DNA from: Pseudomonas lini
GTDB lineage: Bacteria > Pseudomonadota > Gammaproteobacteria > Pseudomonadales > Pseudomonadaceae
Assembly (NCBI RefSeq): GCF_030812475.1
Contig: NZ_JAUSSR010000019.1
Location: forward strand, 1 to 64,000
Length of the DNA stretch: 64,000 bases
Direction: 5' to 3'
Shown here: one piece after another, positions 42,064-51,216 of the stretch
Layout: every line of letters starts with the position of its first letter
How positions within the stretch are numbered: the stretch's first letter is position 1
Program-made: the position numbers and the translations under genes
Notes under the pieces: model-generated
Told to the model about the DNA's origin: nothing
Seen by the model: only the letters and a program-made list of their open reading frames with translations
Databases searched by the model: none

Positions 42064-42294
42064 ATGAGCATCGCTCAGATCAGTCTGCCCAAGGGCGTCG
42101 GCCCTCATGCGGAGAAGTTGTTCGACGCGATCACCCAAGCCAGCACCGCTGAGGAGTTGAACCGCGCCGGTGGCAAGGCCGAAGGTTTCGTCCTCGGCCT
42201 GGAAAGCACCAAGGCGATCAAGAGCCAGGTCGCCGAATCCCTTTATGTGGCCTATGACGATGCCGCCAGCCAGCGTGCAACCGAACTGGCTTAA
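42064..42294 (+). CDS. Conserved small hypothetical protein
   Basis: A 76-residue soluble helical protein (MSIAQISLPKGVGPHAEKLFDAITQASTAEELNRAGGKAEGFVLGLESTKAIKSQVAESLYVAYDDAASQ). GAGGTGA precedes the ATG. Its stop overlaps the stop of the convergent membrane protein gene. I recall similar short proteins in Pseudomonas without a function. Confidence 0.75.
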   Translation: MSIAQISLPKGVGPHAEKLFDAITQASTAEELNRAGGKAEGFVLGLESTKAIKSQVAESLYVAYDDAASQRATELA

Positions 42295-42500
42295 CCGCCG
42301 AAGGTGAGGGTGCCGAGCATCAGTTTGGCGTACAGCATCGTCGCGGCCAGTTGCACCAGCCACAAGGCCAGGCCGCCGAGGAAGACGCCGGTGGCGACTT
42401 GCATCACCAGGTTGTTCCCGCGTTTGGCCGGGGTGCGCGGGACGAAGGCATCCAGGTCATCCAGGTCATCGCGCTCGGCGCGTAGGTTGTCGTTTTTCAT
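42291..42500 (-). CDS. Small single-pass membrane protein
   Basis: A 69-residue protein. Acidic N-terminus (MKNDNLRAERDDLDDLDAFVP), then basic TPAKRGNNLVMQ, then one hydrophobic helix (VATGVFLGGLALWLVQLAATMLYAKLMLGTL). Start at 42500 is favoured over Mets five and three codons upstream because of GAGAA placement. Family not recognised. Confidence 0.7.
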   Translation of the reverse strand: MKNDNLRAERDDLDDLDAFVPRTPAKRGNNLVMQVATGVFLGGLALWLVQLAATMLYAKLMLGTLTFGG

Positions 42501-42537
42501 GTGCATTCTCATCAAAGTTCTCGGGTGTACACAAACT

Positions 42538-42628
42538 GTGTAGGAGCCGGCTTGCCGGCGAAGGCGTCTTCATGGGCGGTGCAAGGTCCTAGGCCGCCTT
42601 CGCTGGCGAGCCAGCTCCTACAGGGGGG
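42538..42628. repeat. Inverted REP pair (REPIN)
   Basis: TGTAGGAGCCGGCTTGCCGGCGAAGGCG at about 42539 and its inverse CGCCTTCGCTGGCGAGCCAGCTCCTACA at about 42594. Confidence 0.87.
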
Positions 42629-42683
42629 CAGATGTGTGCAGTCTAGAGCGCTTGGTTGGCGGGTTGAAAGTTATCTGAGCCAA

Positions 42684-42718
42684 ATAAAAACGGGAAGCTC
42701 AAGGGCTTCCCGTTTTTC
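42684..42718. terminator. Rho-independent terminator of the aminotransferase gene
   Basis: AAAAACGGGAAGC-TCAAG-GGCTTCCCGTTTTT, bidirectional form, 16 bases after the aminotransferase stop. Confidence 0.88.
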
Positions 42719-42733
42719 GTATCACCGAATCAC

Positions 42734-43930
42734 TCAAATCACCGCAACGATCGCATCCGTCACGACCTTGATGTTGCTCTGATTCAAAGCGGCAACGCAG
42801 ATACGGCCGGTGTCCAGCGCGTAGATGCCGAACTCGTTGCGCAGACGGGTCACTTGCTCGACGCTCAGGCCGGAGTAGGAGAACATGCCGCGCTGACGAC
42901 CGACGAAGCTGAAATCACGCTGCGGCGCGTTTTTCGCCAGCAGGTCGACCATCTGGGTGCGCATGCCGCGAATCCGCAGGCGCATCTCGGCCAGCTCTTC
43001 TTCCCATTGTGCGCGCAGTTGCGGGCTGTTCAGCACGGCGGCGACGATGCTGGCGCCGTGGGTCGGCGGGTTGGAATAGTTGGTGCGGATCACGCGTTTG
43101 ACTTGCGACAGCACGCGCGCGCTTTCTTCTTTCGATTCGCTGACGATCGACAGGGCGCCCACGCGCTCGCCGTACAACGAGAAGGATTTGGAGAACGAGC
43201 TGGAGACGAAGAAGGTCAGGCCCGATTCGGCGAACAGACGTACCGCCGCCGCGTCTTCATCGATGCCGTCGCCAAAGCCCTGGTAGGCCATGTCGAGGAA
43301 CGGCACGTGACCTTTGGCTTTGACGACGTCCAGTACGTTGTTCCAGTCCGCCGCGCTCAGGTCGACGCCGGTCGGGTTGTGGCAGCAGGCGTGCAGCACC
43401 ACGATCGAACCGGACGGCAGGGCGTTCAGGTCTTCCAGCAGGCCGGCACGGTTGACGTCGTGGGTCGCGGCATCGTAATAACGGTAGTTCTGCACCGGGA
43501 AACCGGCGGTTTCGAACAGCGCGCGGTGGTTTTCCCAGCTCGGATCGCTGATCGCCACGACGGCGTTCGGCAGCAGTTGCTTGAGGAAGTCGGCACCGAT
43601 TTTCAGAGCGCCAGTACCGCCGACGGCCTGGGTGGTGATGACGCGGCCTTCAGCGATCAGTGGCGAGTCATTACCGAACAGCAGTTTCTGTACGGCCTGG
43701 TCATAGGCCGCGATGCCGTCGATCGGCAAGTAGCCACGGGACGCGTGTTGAGCGACGCGAATCGTCTCGGCTTCGACAACGGCGCGCAGGAGTGGAATTC
43801 GCCCCTCCTCGTTGCAATAAACTCCGACCCCCAGGTTGACCTTGTTGGTGCGGGTATCGGCGTTGAATGCTTCGTTGAGGCCCAGGATTGGATCGCGTGG
43901 TGCCATTTCGACAGCGGAGAACAGGCTCAT
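42734..43930 (-). CDS. Aromatic/aspartate-type aminotransferase
   Basis: A 398-residue class I PLP aminotransferase of the TyrB/PhhC/AspC type. Family landmarks: VNLGVGVYCNEEGRIPLLRAV, TQAVGGTGALKIGADFL, VVLHACCHNPTGVDLS, PFLDMAYQGFGDG, PLP-lysine region SSSFSKSFSLYGERVGAL, and the C-terminal GRICVAALNQ (substrate Arg). It exchanges amino groups between aromatic amino acids or aspartate and 2-oxoglutarate. Divergent from uvrB, as in other Pseudomonas genomes. TyrB-like is preferred over AspC but sequence reading cannot settle specificity. Confidence 0.93.
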   Translation of the reverse strand: MSLFSAVEMAPRDPILGLNEAFNADTRTNKVNLGVGVYCNEEGRIPLLRAVVEAETIRVAQHASRGYLPIDGIAAYDQAVQKLLFGNDSPLIAEGRVITTQAVGGTGALKIGADFLKQLLPNAVVAISDPSWENHRALFETAGFPVQNYRYYDAATHDVNRAGLLEDLNALPSGSIVVLHACCHNPTGVDLSAADWNNVLDVVKAKGHVPFLDMAYQGFGDGIDEDAAAVRLFAESGLTFFVSSSFSKSFSLYGERVGALSIVSESKEESARVLSQVKRVIRTNYSNPPTHGASIVAAVLNSPQLRAQWEEELAEMRLRIRGMRTQMVDLLAKNAPQRDFSFVGRQRGMFSYSGLSVEQVTRLRNEFGIYALDTGRICVAALNQSNIKVVTDAIVAVI

Positions 43931-44268
43931 TTTTGCGGCGGCTCTGAATGGGGAGTGGAGGGACGTGTCGCGCTCCAGCCGAATGCACTAGAGCGGTGCA
44001 CAAACGGGGAGCTAGTATAGAGGCCATCACTGACCCAAGGCGACAGGCATTTCGCTTTTTAACCGAGGTTTTCGGATTATTTTTCGATCGATCGTCGATT
44101 GATTGCGTCAAAGACTTCAAGGGTTGTAGGACGTTTGCCTTGAAAGCGCGGGCAATCGGCGCCACATTGAGCTCAATCCCAGTTTTTTCCTCGGGCGACA
44201 TTGGTCGTTTGCGGTCTTTTTCGTTGCTGTCCGGTTTGCCCGGCCAGGCGCGAATCCAGAGGTTCTGT

Positions 44269-46284
44269 ATGTCTGAATTCCAGCTAGTCACCCGCTTCGA
44301 GCCCGCCGGCGATCAGCCGGAAGCCATCCGCCTGATGGTCGAGGGCATTGAAGCCGGGCTGGCGCACCAGACGTTGCTCGGTGTGACCGGCTCGGGCAAG
44401 ACCTTCAGCATCGCCAACGTGATCGCCCAGGTGCAGCGACCGACCCTGGTGCTGGCGCCGAACAAGACCCTGGCCGCGCAGTTGTACGGTGAGTTCAAGG
44501 CATTCTTCCCGAACAACGCAGTGGAATACTTCGTTTCCTACTACGACTACTACCAGCCCGAAGCCTACGTACCGTCTTCGGACACCTTCATCGAGAAGGA
44601 TGCGTCGATCAACGACCACATCGAGCAAATGCGGTTGTCCGCCACCAAGGCGCTGCTGGAGCGCAAGGACGCGATCATCGTCACCACGGTGTCGTGCATC
44701 TACGGCCTGGGTAGCCCGGAAACCTATTTGAAGATGGTGCTGCACGTGGATCGTGGCGACAAACTCGACCAGCGTGCGCTGCTGCGCCGGCTCGCCGACC
44801 TGCAATACACCCGCAACGATATGGAGTTCGCCCGTGCAACCTTCCGGGTGCGTGGCGATGTGATTGATATCCACCCGGCAGAGTCCGATTTCGAAGCGAT
44901 CCGCATCGAGCTGTTCGACGACGAAGTCGAAAGCCTGTCCGCCTTCGATCCGCTGACCGGGGAAGTGATCCGCAAGCTGCCGCGTTTCACCTTCTACCCG
45001 AAAAGCCACTACGTGACGCCGCGGGAGACCCTGCTCGGCGCCGTGGAAGGGATCAAGGTCGAGCTGCAGGAGCGCCTGGACTACCTGCGATCCAACAACA
45101 AACTGGTGGAAGCCCAGCGCCTTGAGCAGCGCACCCGTTTCGACCTGGAGATGATCCTCGAGCTGGGTTATTGCAACGGTATCGAAAACTACTCGCGCTA
45201 CCTGTCCGGCCGCGAATCCGGCCAGGCGCCGCCCACCTTGTTCGACTACCTGCCGGCCGATGCCTTGCTGGTGATCGACGAATCCCACGTCAGCGTGCCG
45301 CAGGTCGGCGCGATGTACAAAGGTGACCGCTCGCGCAAGGAAACCCTGGTGGAATACGGTTTCCGCCTGCCGTCGGCGCTGGATAACCGGCCGATGCGTT
45401 TCGATGAATTCGAAGGCATCAGCCCGCAGACGATTTTTGTCTCGGCGACGCCGGGCAACTACGAGGCGGAACACGCCGGTCGCGTGGTCGAGCAGCTGGT
45501 CCGTCCGACGGGCCTGGTGGACCCGCAAATCGAAATCCGCCCGGCGTTGACCCAGGTCGACGATCTGCTTTCGGAAATCTCCAAGCGCGTGGCACTGGAG
45601 GAGCGGGTGCTGGTGACCACGCTGACCAAGCGCATGTCCGAAGACTTGACCGATTACCTGGCCGACCACGGCGTGCGCGTGCGTTACCTGCACTCGGACA
45701 TCGACACCGTGGAGCGGGTCGAGATCATCCGCGATCTGCGCCTGGGGACCTTCGATGTGCTGGTGGGGATCAACCTGCTGCGTGAAGGCCTGGACATGCC
45801 GGAAGTTTCGCTGGTGGCGATTCTCGATGCGGACAAGGAAGGCTTCCTGCGCTCCGAGCGCTCGCTGATCCAGACCATCGGCCGCGCGGCACGTAACCTC
45901 AATGGCCGGGCGATTCTGTATGCGGACCGGATCACCGGCTCCATGGAGCGGGCGATTGGCGAGACCGAACGCCGTCGCGACAAGCAGATCGCCTTCAACC
46001 TGGCCAATGGCATCACGCCCAAGGGTGTGTTCAAGGACGTGGCCGACATCATGGAAGGCGCCACCGTGCCGGGTTCGCGCAGCAAGAAGCGCAAAGGCAT
46101 GGCCAAGGCCGCCGAGGAAAGTGCCAGGTACGAAGCCGAACTGCGTTCGCCGGGGGAAATCGCCAAGCGCATCAAGGCCCTGGAAGAGAAGATGTACCAG
46201 CTCGCCCGCGACCTGGAATTCGAAGCGGCGGCGCAGATGCGTGATGAAATCAGCAAGTTGCGGGAGCGGTTGATCACCGTTTGA
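44269..46284 (+). CDS. uvrB: Excinuclease ABC subunit B
   Basis: A 671-residue nucleotide excision repair helicase-like protein. Walker A GVTGSGKTF (about residue 40), the beta-hairpin YYDYYQPEAYVPSSDTFIEKD, domain III/VI motifs LVGINLLREGLDMPEVSLVAILDADKEGFLRS and RAARNLNGRAILYAD, and a C-terminal UvrC-binding UVR helix pair (ELRSPGEIAKRIKALEEKMYQLARDLEFEAAAQMRDEI). The start at MSEFQLVTRFEPAGDQ has AGAGG upstream; the frame is open further 5' but has no support. No clear LexA box was seen. Confidence 0.98.
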   Translation: MSEFQLVTRFEPAGDQPEAIRLMVEGIEAGLAHQTLLGVTGSGKTFSIANVIAQVQRPTLVLAPNKTLAAQLYGEFKAFFPNNAVEYFVSYYDYYQPEAYVPSSDTFIEKDASINDHIEQMRLSATKALLERKDAIIVTTVSCIYGLGSPETYLKMVLHVDRGDKLDQRALLRRLADLQYTRNDMEFARATFRVRGDVIDIHPAESDFEAIRIELFDDEVESLSAFDPLTGEVIRKLPRFTFYPKSHYVTPRETLLGAVEGIKVELQERLDYLRSNNKLVEAQRLEQRTRFDLEMILELGYCNGIENYSRYLSGRESGQAPPTLFDYLPADALLVIDESHVSVPQVGAMYKGDRSRKETLVEYGFRLPSALDNRPMRFDEFEGISPQTIFVSATPGNYEAEHAGRVVEQLVRPTGLVDPQIEIRPALTQVDDLLSEISKRVALEERVLVTTLTKRMSEDLTDYLADHGVRVRYLHSDIDTVERVEIIRDLRLGTFDVLVGINLLREGLDMPEVSLVAILDADKEGFLRSERSLIQTIGRAARNLNGRAILYADRITGSMERAIGETERRRDKQIAFNLANGITPKGVFKDVADIMEGATVPGSRSKKRKGMAKAAEESARYEAELRSPGEIAKRIKALEEKMYQLARDLEFEAAAQMRDEISKLRERLITV

Positions 46285-46299
46285 GATGTGCGGTGAATG

Positions 46300-46610
46300 T
46301 ACGGGCCCCATCGCGGGCAAGCCCGCTCCCACAGGGTTTGTGGGTGGGCACATAGTTGTGAACACCTTCAATCCTTGCTGGAGATGGACACAGGGTGTGT
46401 GAACACCTTCAATCCTTGTTGGAGATGGGCACAGAGTGTGTGAACACCTTCAATCCTTGTTGGAGATGGGCACAGAGTTGTGAACCCTTCAATCCTTGTT
46501 GGAGATGGGCACAGAGTGTGTGAACACCTTCAATCCCTTGTTGGAGATGGGCACAGGGTGTGTGAACACCTTCACTCCTGTGGGAGCGAGCTTGCTCGCG
46601 ATGAGGCCCG
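46300..46610. repeat. 41-bp minisatellite (six copies) between two REP elements
   Basis: The unit AACACCTTCAATCCTTGTTGGAGATGGGCACAGAGTGTGTG starts at 46361, 46402, 46443, 46483, 46523 and 46565, with period 40-42 and only a few changes. A REP core lies at each end, CGGGCAAGCCCGCTCCCACAGG at about 46316 and CCTGTGGGAGCGAGCTTGCTCG at about 46576. There are no unique spacers, so this is not a CRISPR array. It lies between uvrB and gltX and adds no coding frame. Confidence 0.92.
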
Positions 46611-46812
46611 TCGGAGCGCCACATATCAATTGGTGCGCTTCCCCAGCCTTCAGTCCTGCCTGCTAGCGCCTGGCAGGCAACACCGCCATAAAGCTGACCC
46701 CCCCCAACGCAATTATGGCTTATATGCCCCGCCGACTGGAGCCGGGCAGCCTGCGCCTGTTACCATTCGCCCCCTGTTTTATCTTCGCTTTTCATTCTTT
46801 TCGAGACATGCC
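46611..46812. other. gltX upstream region
   Basis: About 200 bases ahead of gltX. CGCCCCCTGTTTTATCTTCGC lies shortly before the ATG. No other feature recognised. Confidence 0.4.
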
Positions 46813-48294
46813 ATGACCACCGTCCGCACTCGCATCGCGCCATCGCCTACCGGGGATCCCCACGTAGGTACCGCTTACATCGCTTTGTTCAACTACTGCT
46901 TTGCCAAGCAGCACGGCGGTGAGTTCATCCTGCGGATCGAGGACACCGATCAACTGCGTTCGACCCGCGAGTCCGAGCAGCAGATTTTCGACGCCCTGCG
47001 CTGGCTGGGGATCGACTGGAGCGAAGGTCCGGACGTCGGCGGCCCACACGGCCCTTACCGGCAGAGCGAGCGCGGCGACATCTATCAGAAGTATTGCCAG
47101 CAGCTTGTGGAGCTCGGTCATGCTTTCCCGTGCTTCTGCACCGCCGAAGAGCTGGACCAGATGCGCGCCGAGCAAATGGCCCGTGGCGAAACCCCGCGCT
47201 ACGACGGCCGTGCGCTGCTGCTGTCTGCGGATGAAGTGGCGCGCCGCCTGGCCGCCGGCGAGCCCCACGTGATCCGCATGAAGGTCCCGAGCGAAGGCGT
47301 CTGTGTGGTGCCGGACATGCTGCGTGGCGACGTCGAGATCCCGTGGGATCGCATGGACATGCAGGTGTTGATGAAGACCGACGGCTTGCCGACGTACTTC
47401 CTGGCCAACGTGGTCGACGATCACCTGATGGGCATCACCCACGTCCTGCGCGGTGAAGAATGGCTACCCTCGGCACCCAAGTTGATTCTGCTGTACGAAT
47501 ACTTTGGCTGGGAACAGCCGGAGCTGTGCTACATGCCGCTGCTGCGTAACCCGGACAAGAGCAAGCTGTCCAAGCGCAAGAACCCGACTTCGGTCACGTT
47601 CTACGAGCGCATGGGGTTCATGCCCGAAGCCATGCTCAACTACCTCGGCCGCATGGGCTGGTCGATGCCGGACGAGCGCGAGAAGTTCTCGCTGCAGGAA
47701 ATGGTCGACCACTTCGACCTGAGCCGCGTCTCCCTCGGCGGGCCGATTTTCGACATCGAGAAGCTGTCGTGGCTCAACGGCCAGTGGCTGCGTGACCTGC
47801 CGGTGGAAGAGTTCGCTTCGCGCCTGCAGACCTGGGCGCTGAACCCTGAATACATGATGAAGATCGCGCCGCACGTGCAAGGCCGGGTCGAAACCTTCAG
47901 CCAGGTGGCACCGCTGGCCGGCTTCTTCTTCGCCGGTGGGGTCAATCCGGACGCCAAACTGTTCGAATCGAAAAAGCTCTCGAGTGATCAGGTTCGCCAG
48001 TTGATGCAGTTGATCCTGTGGAAGCTCGAAAGCCTGCGCCAGTGGGAGAAGGACAGCATCACCGCGACGATCCAGGCGGTGGTCGAATCCCTGGAACTGA
48101 AACTGCGTGACGCCATGCCACTGATGTTCGCCGCGATTACCGGCCAGGCCAGTTCAGTGTCGGTGCTGGATGCGATGGAGATTATCGGTCCGGACTTGAC
48201 CCGTTTCCGTCTGCGCCAGGCCATTGACCTACTGGGCGGCGTGTCGAAGAAAGAAAACAAGGAGTGGGAAAAGCTGTTGGGCAATATCGCCTGA
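46813..48294 (+). CDS. gltX: Glutamyl-tRNA synthetase
   Basis: A 493-residue class Ib synthetase. RTRIAPSPTGDPHVGTAYIALFNYCFAKQHGGEFILRIEDTD contains the HIGH-type motif as HVGT, and KLSKRKNPTS is the KMSKS loop. VDHFDLSRVSLGGPIFDIEKLSWLNGQWL leads to the helical anticodon-binding domain. It charges tRNA-Glu and lies directly upstream of two tRNA-Glu genes. Start at MTTVRTRIAP; upstream open frame not supported. Confidence 0.98.
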   Translation: MTTVRTRIAPSPTGDPHVGTAYIALFNYCFAKQHGGEFILRIEDTDQLRSTRESEQQIFDALRWLGIDWSEGPDVGGPHGPYRQSERGDIYQKYCQQLVELGHAFPCFCTAEELDQMRAEQMARGETPRYDGRALLLSADEVARRLAAGEPHVIRMKVPSEGVCVVPDMLRGDVEIPWDRMDMQVLMKTDGLPTYFLANVVDDHLMGITHVLRGEEWLPSAPKLILLYEYFGWEQPELCYMPLLRNPDKSKLSKRKNPTSVTFYERMGFMPEAMLNYLGRMGWSMPDEREKFSLQEMVDHFDLSRVSLGGPIFDIEKLSWLNGQWLRDLPVEEFASRLQTWALNPEYMMKIAPHVQGRVETFSQVAPLAGFFFAGGVNPDAKLFESKKLSSDQVRQLMQLILWKLESLRQWEKDSITATIQAVVESLELKLRDAMPLMFAAITGQASSVSVLDAMEIIGPDLTRFRLRQAIDLLGGVSKKENKEWEKLLGNIA

Positions 48295-48302
48295 CGCCGT
48301 TT

Positions 48303-48412
48303 GCCCCTGTAGGAGCGAGCTTGCTCGCGATGGACGTAAACGATAACGCGTTCTTCCTGAATAAACGCGTTGCTCTCTAGTCCATCGCGAGCAAGCTCGC
48401 TCCCACATTCCC
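48303..48412. repeat. Inverted REP pair (REPIN)
   Basis: CCTGTAGGAGCGAGCTTGCTCGCGATG at about 48306 and CCATCGCGAGCAAGCTCGCTCCCACA at about 48381; spacer GGACGTAAACGATAACGCG resembles the spacer of the 2.2-kb array. Confidence 0.87.
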
Positions 48413-48612
48413 AAGGTCAACCTGCAGGGCTGCCGCAAGCTGCGATCGCTTGATCATGATTTTCGGCACTCACCCTCCCGGTTTTCCGGGGGGAGGGCGG
48501 TAAGTGATTGTTATGCCGACAAAAAACTTTGAAATATTTCAAAAATAAATTTGACAGGCTTTCGATACGCCCTTAAGATTCGCCCCGTCCTCAGCGATGA
48601 CATCAACGATGA
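48413..48612. other. tRNA operon promoter region
   Basis: About 200 bases. TTGACA at 48552-48557 followed by TTAAGAT about 17 bases later is a good sigma-70 promoter for the tRNA cluster. Confidence 0.6.
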
Positions 48613-48688
<76 letters not shown>

Positions 48689-48767
48689 ATTTACACTTCA
48701 GGGTCTGGCCACACCGGCCGTGAAGCGATCAACACTCAGAGTTGATCTGTTGTATAGAAGGGTTTGC

Positions 48768-48843
48768 GTCCCCTTCGTCTAGTGGCCTAGGACACCGCCC
48801 TTTCACGGCGGTAACAGGGGTTCGAGTCCCCTAGGGGACGCCA
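48768..48843 (+). tRNA. tRNA-Glu (UUC), copy 1
   Basis: 76 nt with CCA. GTCCCCT...AGGGGAC acceptor, anticodon TTC in CCCTTTCACGG, T-arm GGGGTTCGAGTCCCC. Confidence 0.97.
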
Positions 48844-48896
48844 GTTTTACAGAAGCGATGTTGCAAGATGTCGCTCCGCCGCGAGGCGAAAAATCC

Positions 48897-48972
48897 GGGG
48901 CTATAGCTCAGCTGGGAGAGCGCCTGCATGGCATGCAGGAGGTCAGCGGTTCGATCCCGCTTAGCTCCACCA
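48897..48972 (+). tRNA. tRNA-Ala (GGC), copy 2
   Basis: Same anticodon as copy 1, but the anticodon stem is CCTGC/GCAGG and the T-stem AGCGG/CCGCT. These are compensatory base-pair changes relative to copy 1. Confidence 0.97.
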
Positions 48973-49052
48973 ATTTTACAGTTCAAGGTCTGGCCACACC
49001 GGCCTTGAATCGATCAGCCCTCAGCACTGATCAGTTGTATAGAAGGTTTTGC

Positions 49053-49128
49053 GTCCCCTTCGTCTAGTGGCCTAGGACACCGCCCTTTCACGGCGGTAAC
49101 AGGGGTTCGAGTCCCCTAGGGGACGCCA
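49053..49128 (+). tRNA. tRNA-Glu (UUC), copy 2
   Basis: Identical in the tRNA body to copy 1. The leader (TTGTATAGAAGG.TTTGCGTCCCC) is also conserved, showing that the whole Ala-Glu unit was duplicated. Confidence 0.97.
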
Positions 49129-49154
49129 CGATTACCCGCTCTGCGGGATTTTAT

Positions 49155-49186
49155 AGGGTCATTCAATCATTGAATGGCCCTTTTGT
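49155..49186 (+). terminator. Terminator of the tRNA cluster
   Basis: AGGGTCATTCAA-TCA-TTGAATGGCCCT-TTTG, 27 bases after the last tRNA. Confidence 0.85.
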
Positions 49187-49276
49187 TTGTCTGGCGTTTG
49201 GCCAAATCCCCCTCTTTCTCTCAAGCTGTGCTTCAGACCAGCGGTCACACCCACGACTTGCAGAAAATTATTATGA

Positions 49277-49302
49277 GAATAATATTCTATTCGTAATATT
49301 CG
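49277..49302. promoter_or_regulatory. Likely TetR operator
   Basis: GAATAATATTC at 49277-49287 is an inverted repeat, and TATTCGTAATATTC follows within a few bases, just ahead of the GGAGG ribosome site of the TetR gene. The position suits autorepression. Confidence 0.55.
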
Positions 49303-49311
49303 GAGGCAACG

Positions 49312-49851
49312 ATGAACGATAAAAAAGCTCAAACCCGCGAACGCATTCTCAAGGCCGCCAGCGCCGCGCTGATCCAGCGCGGTCCGGCCGAACCGAGCGT
49401 GGGCGAAGTGATGGGTGCAGCGGGCCTGACCGTCGGCGGTTTCTACGCCCACTTCGACAGCAAGGACGCGATGATGCTGGAAGCGTTCAAGCAATTGCTC
49501 AGTCATCGCCGTGGTTTGATCGCCGACATGGATGCCGAGTTGACCGGCGAAGAGCGTCGCGCCCTGGTCGCCGCGTTCTACCTGTCTCGCAAGCATCGTG
49601 ATTCCTCTGAATCAGCCTGCCCGATCCCGGCGTCTGTCGGCGAATTGGGCCGGTTGCCGGACGAATTTCGCGTGGCACTGAATGAGCACATGGAAATGAT
49701 GGTCGCGCAGTTGGCGGCCAGCCCCGAAGAGACCGACAAAGCCTTGGCCGACATGGCCTTGATGGTCGGTGGCCTGGCCCTGGCACGCGCCCTGGGACCA
49801 GGCGAGTTGTCCGATCGATTGCTGCGCGCCGCCAAGTCGGCGGTGCTATGA
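49312..49851 (+). CDS. TetR-family regulator
   Basis: A 179-residue repressor. N-terminal HTH at about 5-55 (TRERILKAASAALIQRGPAEPSVGEVMGAAGLTVGGFYAHFDSKDAMMLEAF). The C-terminal ligand domain has the CPIPASVGELGRLP stretch seen in the AcrR/NemR-like group. GGAGG lies 7 bases upstream. The gene order TetR-hydrolase-thioesterase-dusC matches the region after the tRNA cluster in P. aeruginosa (recalled). It likely controls the adjacent hydrolase. Confidence 0.9.
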   Translation: MNDKKAQTRERILKAASAALIQRGPAEPSVGEVMGAAGLTVGGFYAHFDSKDAMMLEAFKQLLSHRRGLIADMDAELTGEERRALVAAFYLSRKHRDSSESACPIPASVGELGRLPDEFRVALNEHMEMMVAQLAASPEETDKALADMALMVGGLALARALGPGELSDRLLRAAKSAVL

Positions 49852-49882
49852 CCTGAAGGCATCTGCCTGGGGAGTGAGAGCG

Positions 49883-50716
49883 ATGAGCACGTTGAAGTGG
49901 GTTCGTGGCGTTAATGGCACCTTGGGCTGGTTCGCACCGAAACTGGTGGCGAGCAAAATGCGACTGGCGTTCATGACGCCGCGGGACCTGCCGCCCCGTG
50001 ACTGGGAATTGCCGCTGTTGGCCAAATCCGAACGGATCACCTTGCGCTTCGGCCTCTCGGCCCTGCGTTGGGGGCAGGGCCCGGCGGTGTTGCTGATGCA
50101 CGGTTGGGAAGGCCGGCCGACGCAGTTTGCCAGCCTGATCACCGCGCTGGTCGATGCCGGTTATACCGTGGTGGCCCTGGACGGCCCCGCTCACGGACGC
50201 TCGCCAGGCAACGAAGCGAATCTGGTACTGTTCGCCCGGGCCATGCTCGAGGCGGCGGCCGAGTTGCCACCCCTGCAGGCGGTCATCGGCCACTCCATGG
50301 GCGGCGCCAGTGCCATGCTCGCCGTCCAGTTCGGGCTGCGCACCGAAACCCTGGTGACCATCGCCGCTCCGGCCCGAATCCTCGGGGTGTTGCGCGGTTT
50401 CGCGCGGTATGTGCGGCTGCCGCCCAAAGCCCGTTCGGCGTTCATCCGTCAGGTCGAGAAAGACGTGGGCATGCGCGCCGCGACGCTGGATGTCGCGCAT
50501 TATCAGCTCGACATGCCCGGTTTGATCGTGCATGCCGAAGACGACAATTATGTCTCGGTCAAGGAATCCCAGCTGATCCACGAAGCCTGGTTCGACAGCC
50601 GCCTGTTGCGCCTGGAAGAGGGCGGTCATCAACGGGTATTGGCCGATCCCCGGGTGATCGATGGCGTGCTGGCACTGTTGTCCGGTCGGAGCCTGCAATC
50701 GCGCCAATCGGCCTGA
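49883..50716 (+). CDS. Alpha/beta hydrolase
   Basis: A 277-residue alpha/beta hydrolase. Oxyanion region VLLMHGWEGRPTQF, DGPAHGRSPG, nucleophile elbow GHSMGG (Ser), acid IVHAEDDNYV (Asp) and His in EGGHQRVL complete the triad. No signal peptide. The ATG at 49883 follows GGGGAGTGAGAGCG. It is 31 bases after the TetR gene, so it is probably in the same transcript. Substrate unknown. Confidence 0.9.
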   Translation: MSTLKWVRGVNGTLGWFAPKLVASKMRLAFMTPRDLPPRDWELPLLAKSERITLRFGLSALRWGQGPAVLLMHGWEGRPTQFASLITALVDAGYTVVALDGPAHGRSPGNEANLVLFARAMLEAAAELPPLQAVIGHSMGGASAMLAVQFGLRTETLVTIAAPARILGVLRGFARYVRLPPKARSAFIRQVEKDVGMRAATLDVAHYQLDMPGLIVHAEDDNYVSVKESQLIHEAWFDSRLLRLEEGGHQRVLADPRVIDGVLALLSGRSLQSRQSA

Positions 50717-50764
50717 GCATCCGTTACACTGCCCCGGTCGACATTATTTGACCAGGAGTGAGGC

Positions 50765-51214
50765 ATGGGTTGGGATCGGGCAACGCCATTTATCATCGAT
50801 CTGCAAGTGGGCGCCGAGGACATCGACGGGCTGGGTCACGCCAACAACGCGGTGTACGTGACCTGGCTCGAACGCTGCGCCTGGCGCCACTCCCAGCGGC
50901 TCGGCCTGGACCTGGTCGAGTACCGGCGACTGGACCGGGCGATGGCGGTGGTGCGGCACGAGATCGATTACCTGGCGGCCGCCTATGAAGAGGATGAGTT
51001 GCAGTTGGCGACCTGGATCGTCGATTGGGACCAGCGCCTGAAAATGACCCGGCACTTTCAGCTGAAGCGCCCCAGCGACAACACCACGCTGCTGCGGGCG
51101 CAGACCACCTTCGTCTGCATCGAACTGTCCAGCGGCAAGCCCAAGCGCATGCCGGTGGAGTTCATCGAAGGCTACGGCCCGGCGTTGCAGATGTTGGATA
51201 CAACCAACATCTGA
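50765..51214 (+). CDS. Hotdog-fold acyl-CoA thioesterase
   Basis: A 149-residue 4-hydroxybenzoyl-CoA-thioesterase-type hotdog protein. The pattern DIDGLGHANNAVYVTWLERCAWRHSQRLGLD includes the usual DxxGHxNNxxYxxWxE motif (Asp and His/Asn catalytic region). AGGAGTGAGGC precedes the ATG. It follows the hydrolase by 48 bases. Likely hydrolyses a medium-chain or aromatic acyl-CoA. Confidence 0.9.
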   Translation: MGWDRATPFIIDLQVGAEDIDGLGHANNAVYVTWLERCAWRHSQRLGLDLVEYRRLDRAMAVVRHEIDYLAAAYEEDELQLATWIVDWDQRLKMTRHFQLKRPSDNTTLLRAQTTFVCIELSSGKPKRMPVEFIEGYGPALQMLDTTNI

Positions 51215-51216
51215 TC

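Noticed and set aside
44284..46371. 695-codon minus-strand frame opposite uvrB
   Set aside because: Antisense shadow; no ribosome site and no family pattern, while uvrB is certain.
46345..46590. Possible CRISPR array
   Set aside because: Direct repeats of 41 bp are contiguous, with no unique spacers and no cas genes nearby; it is a minisatellite.
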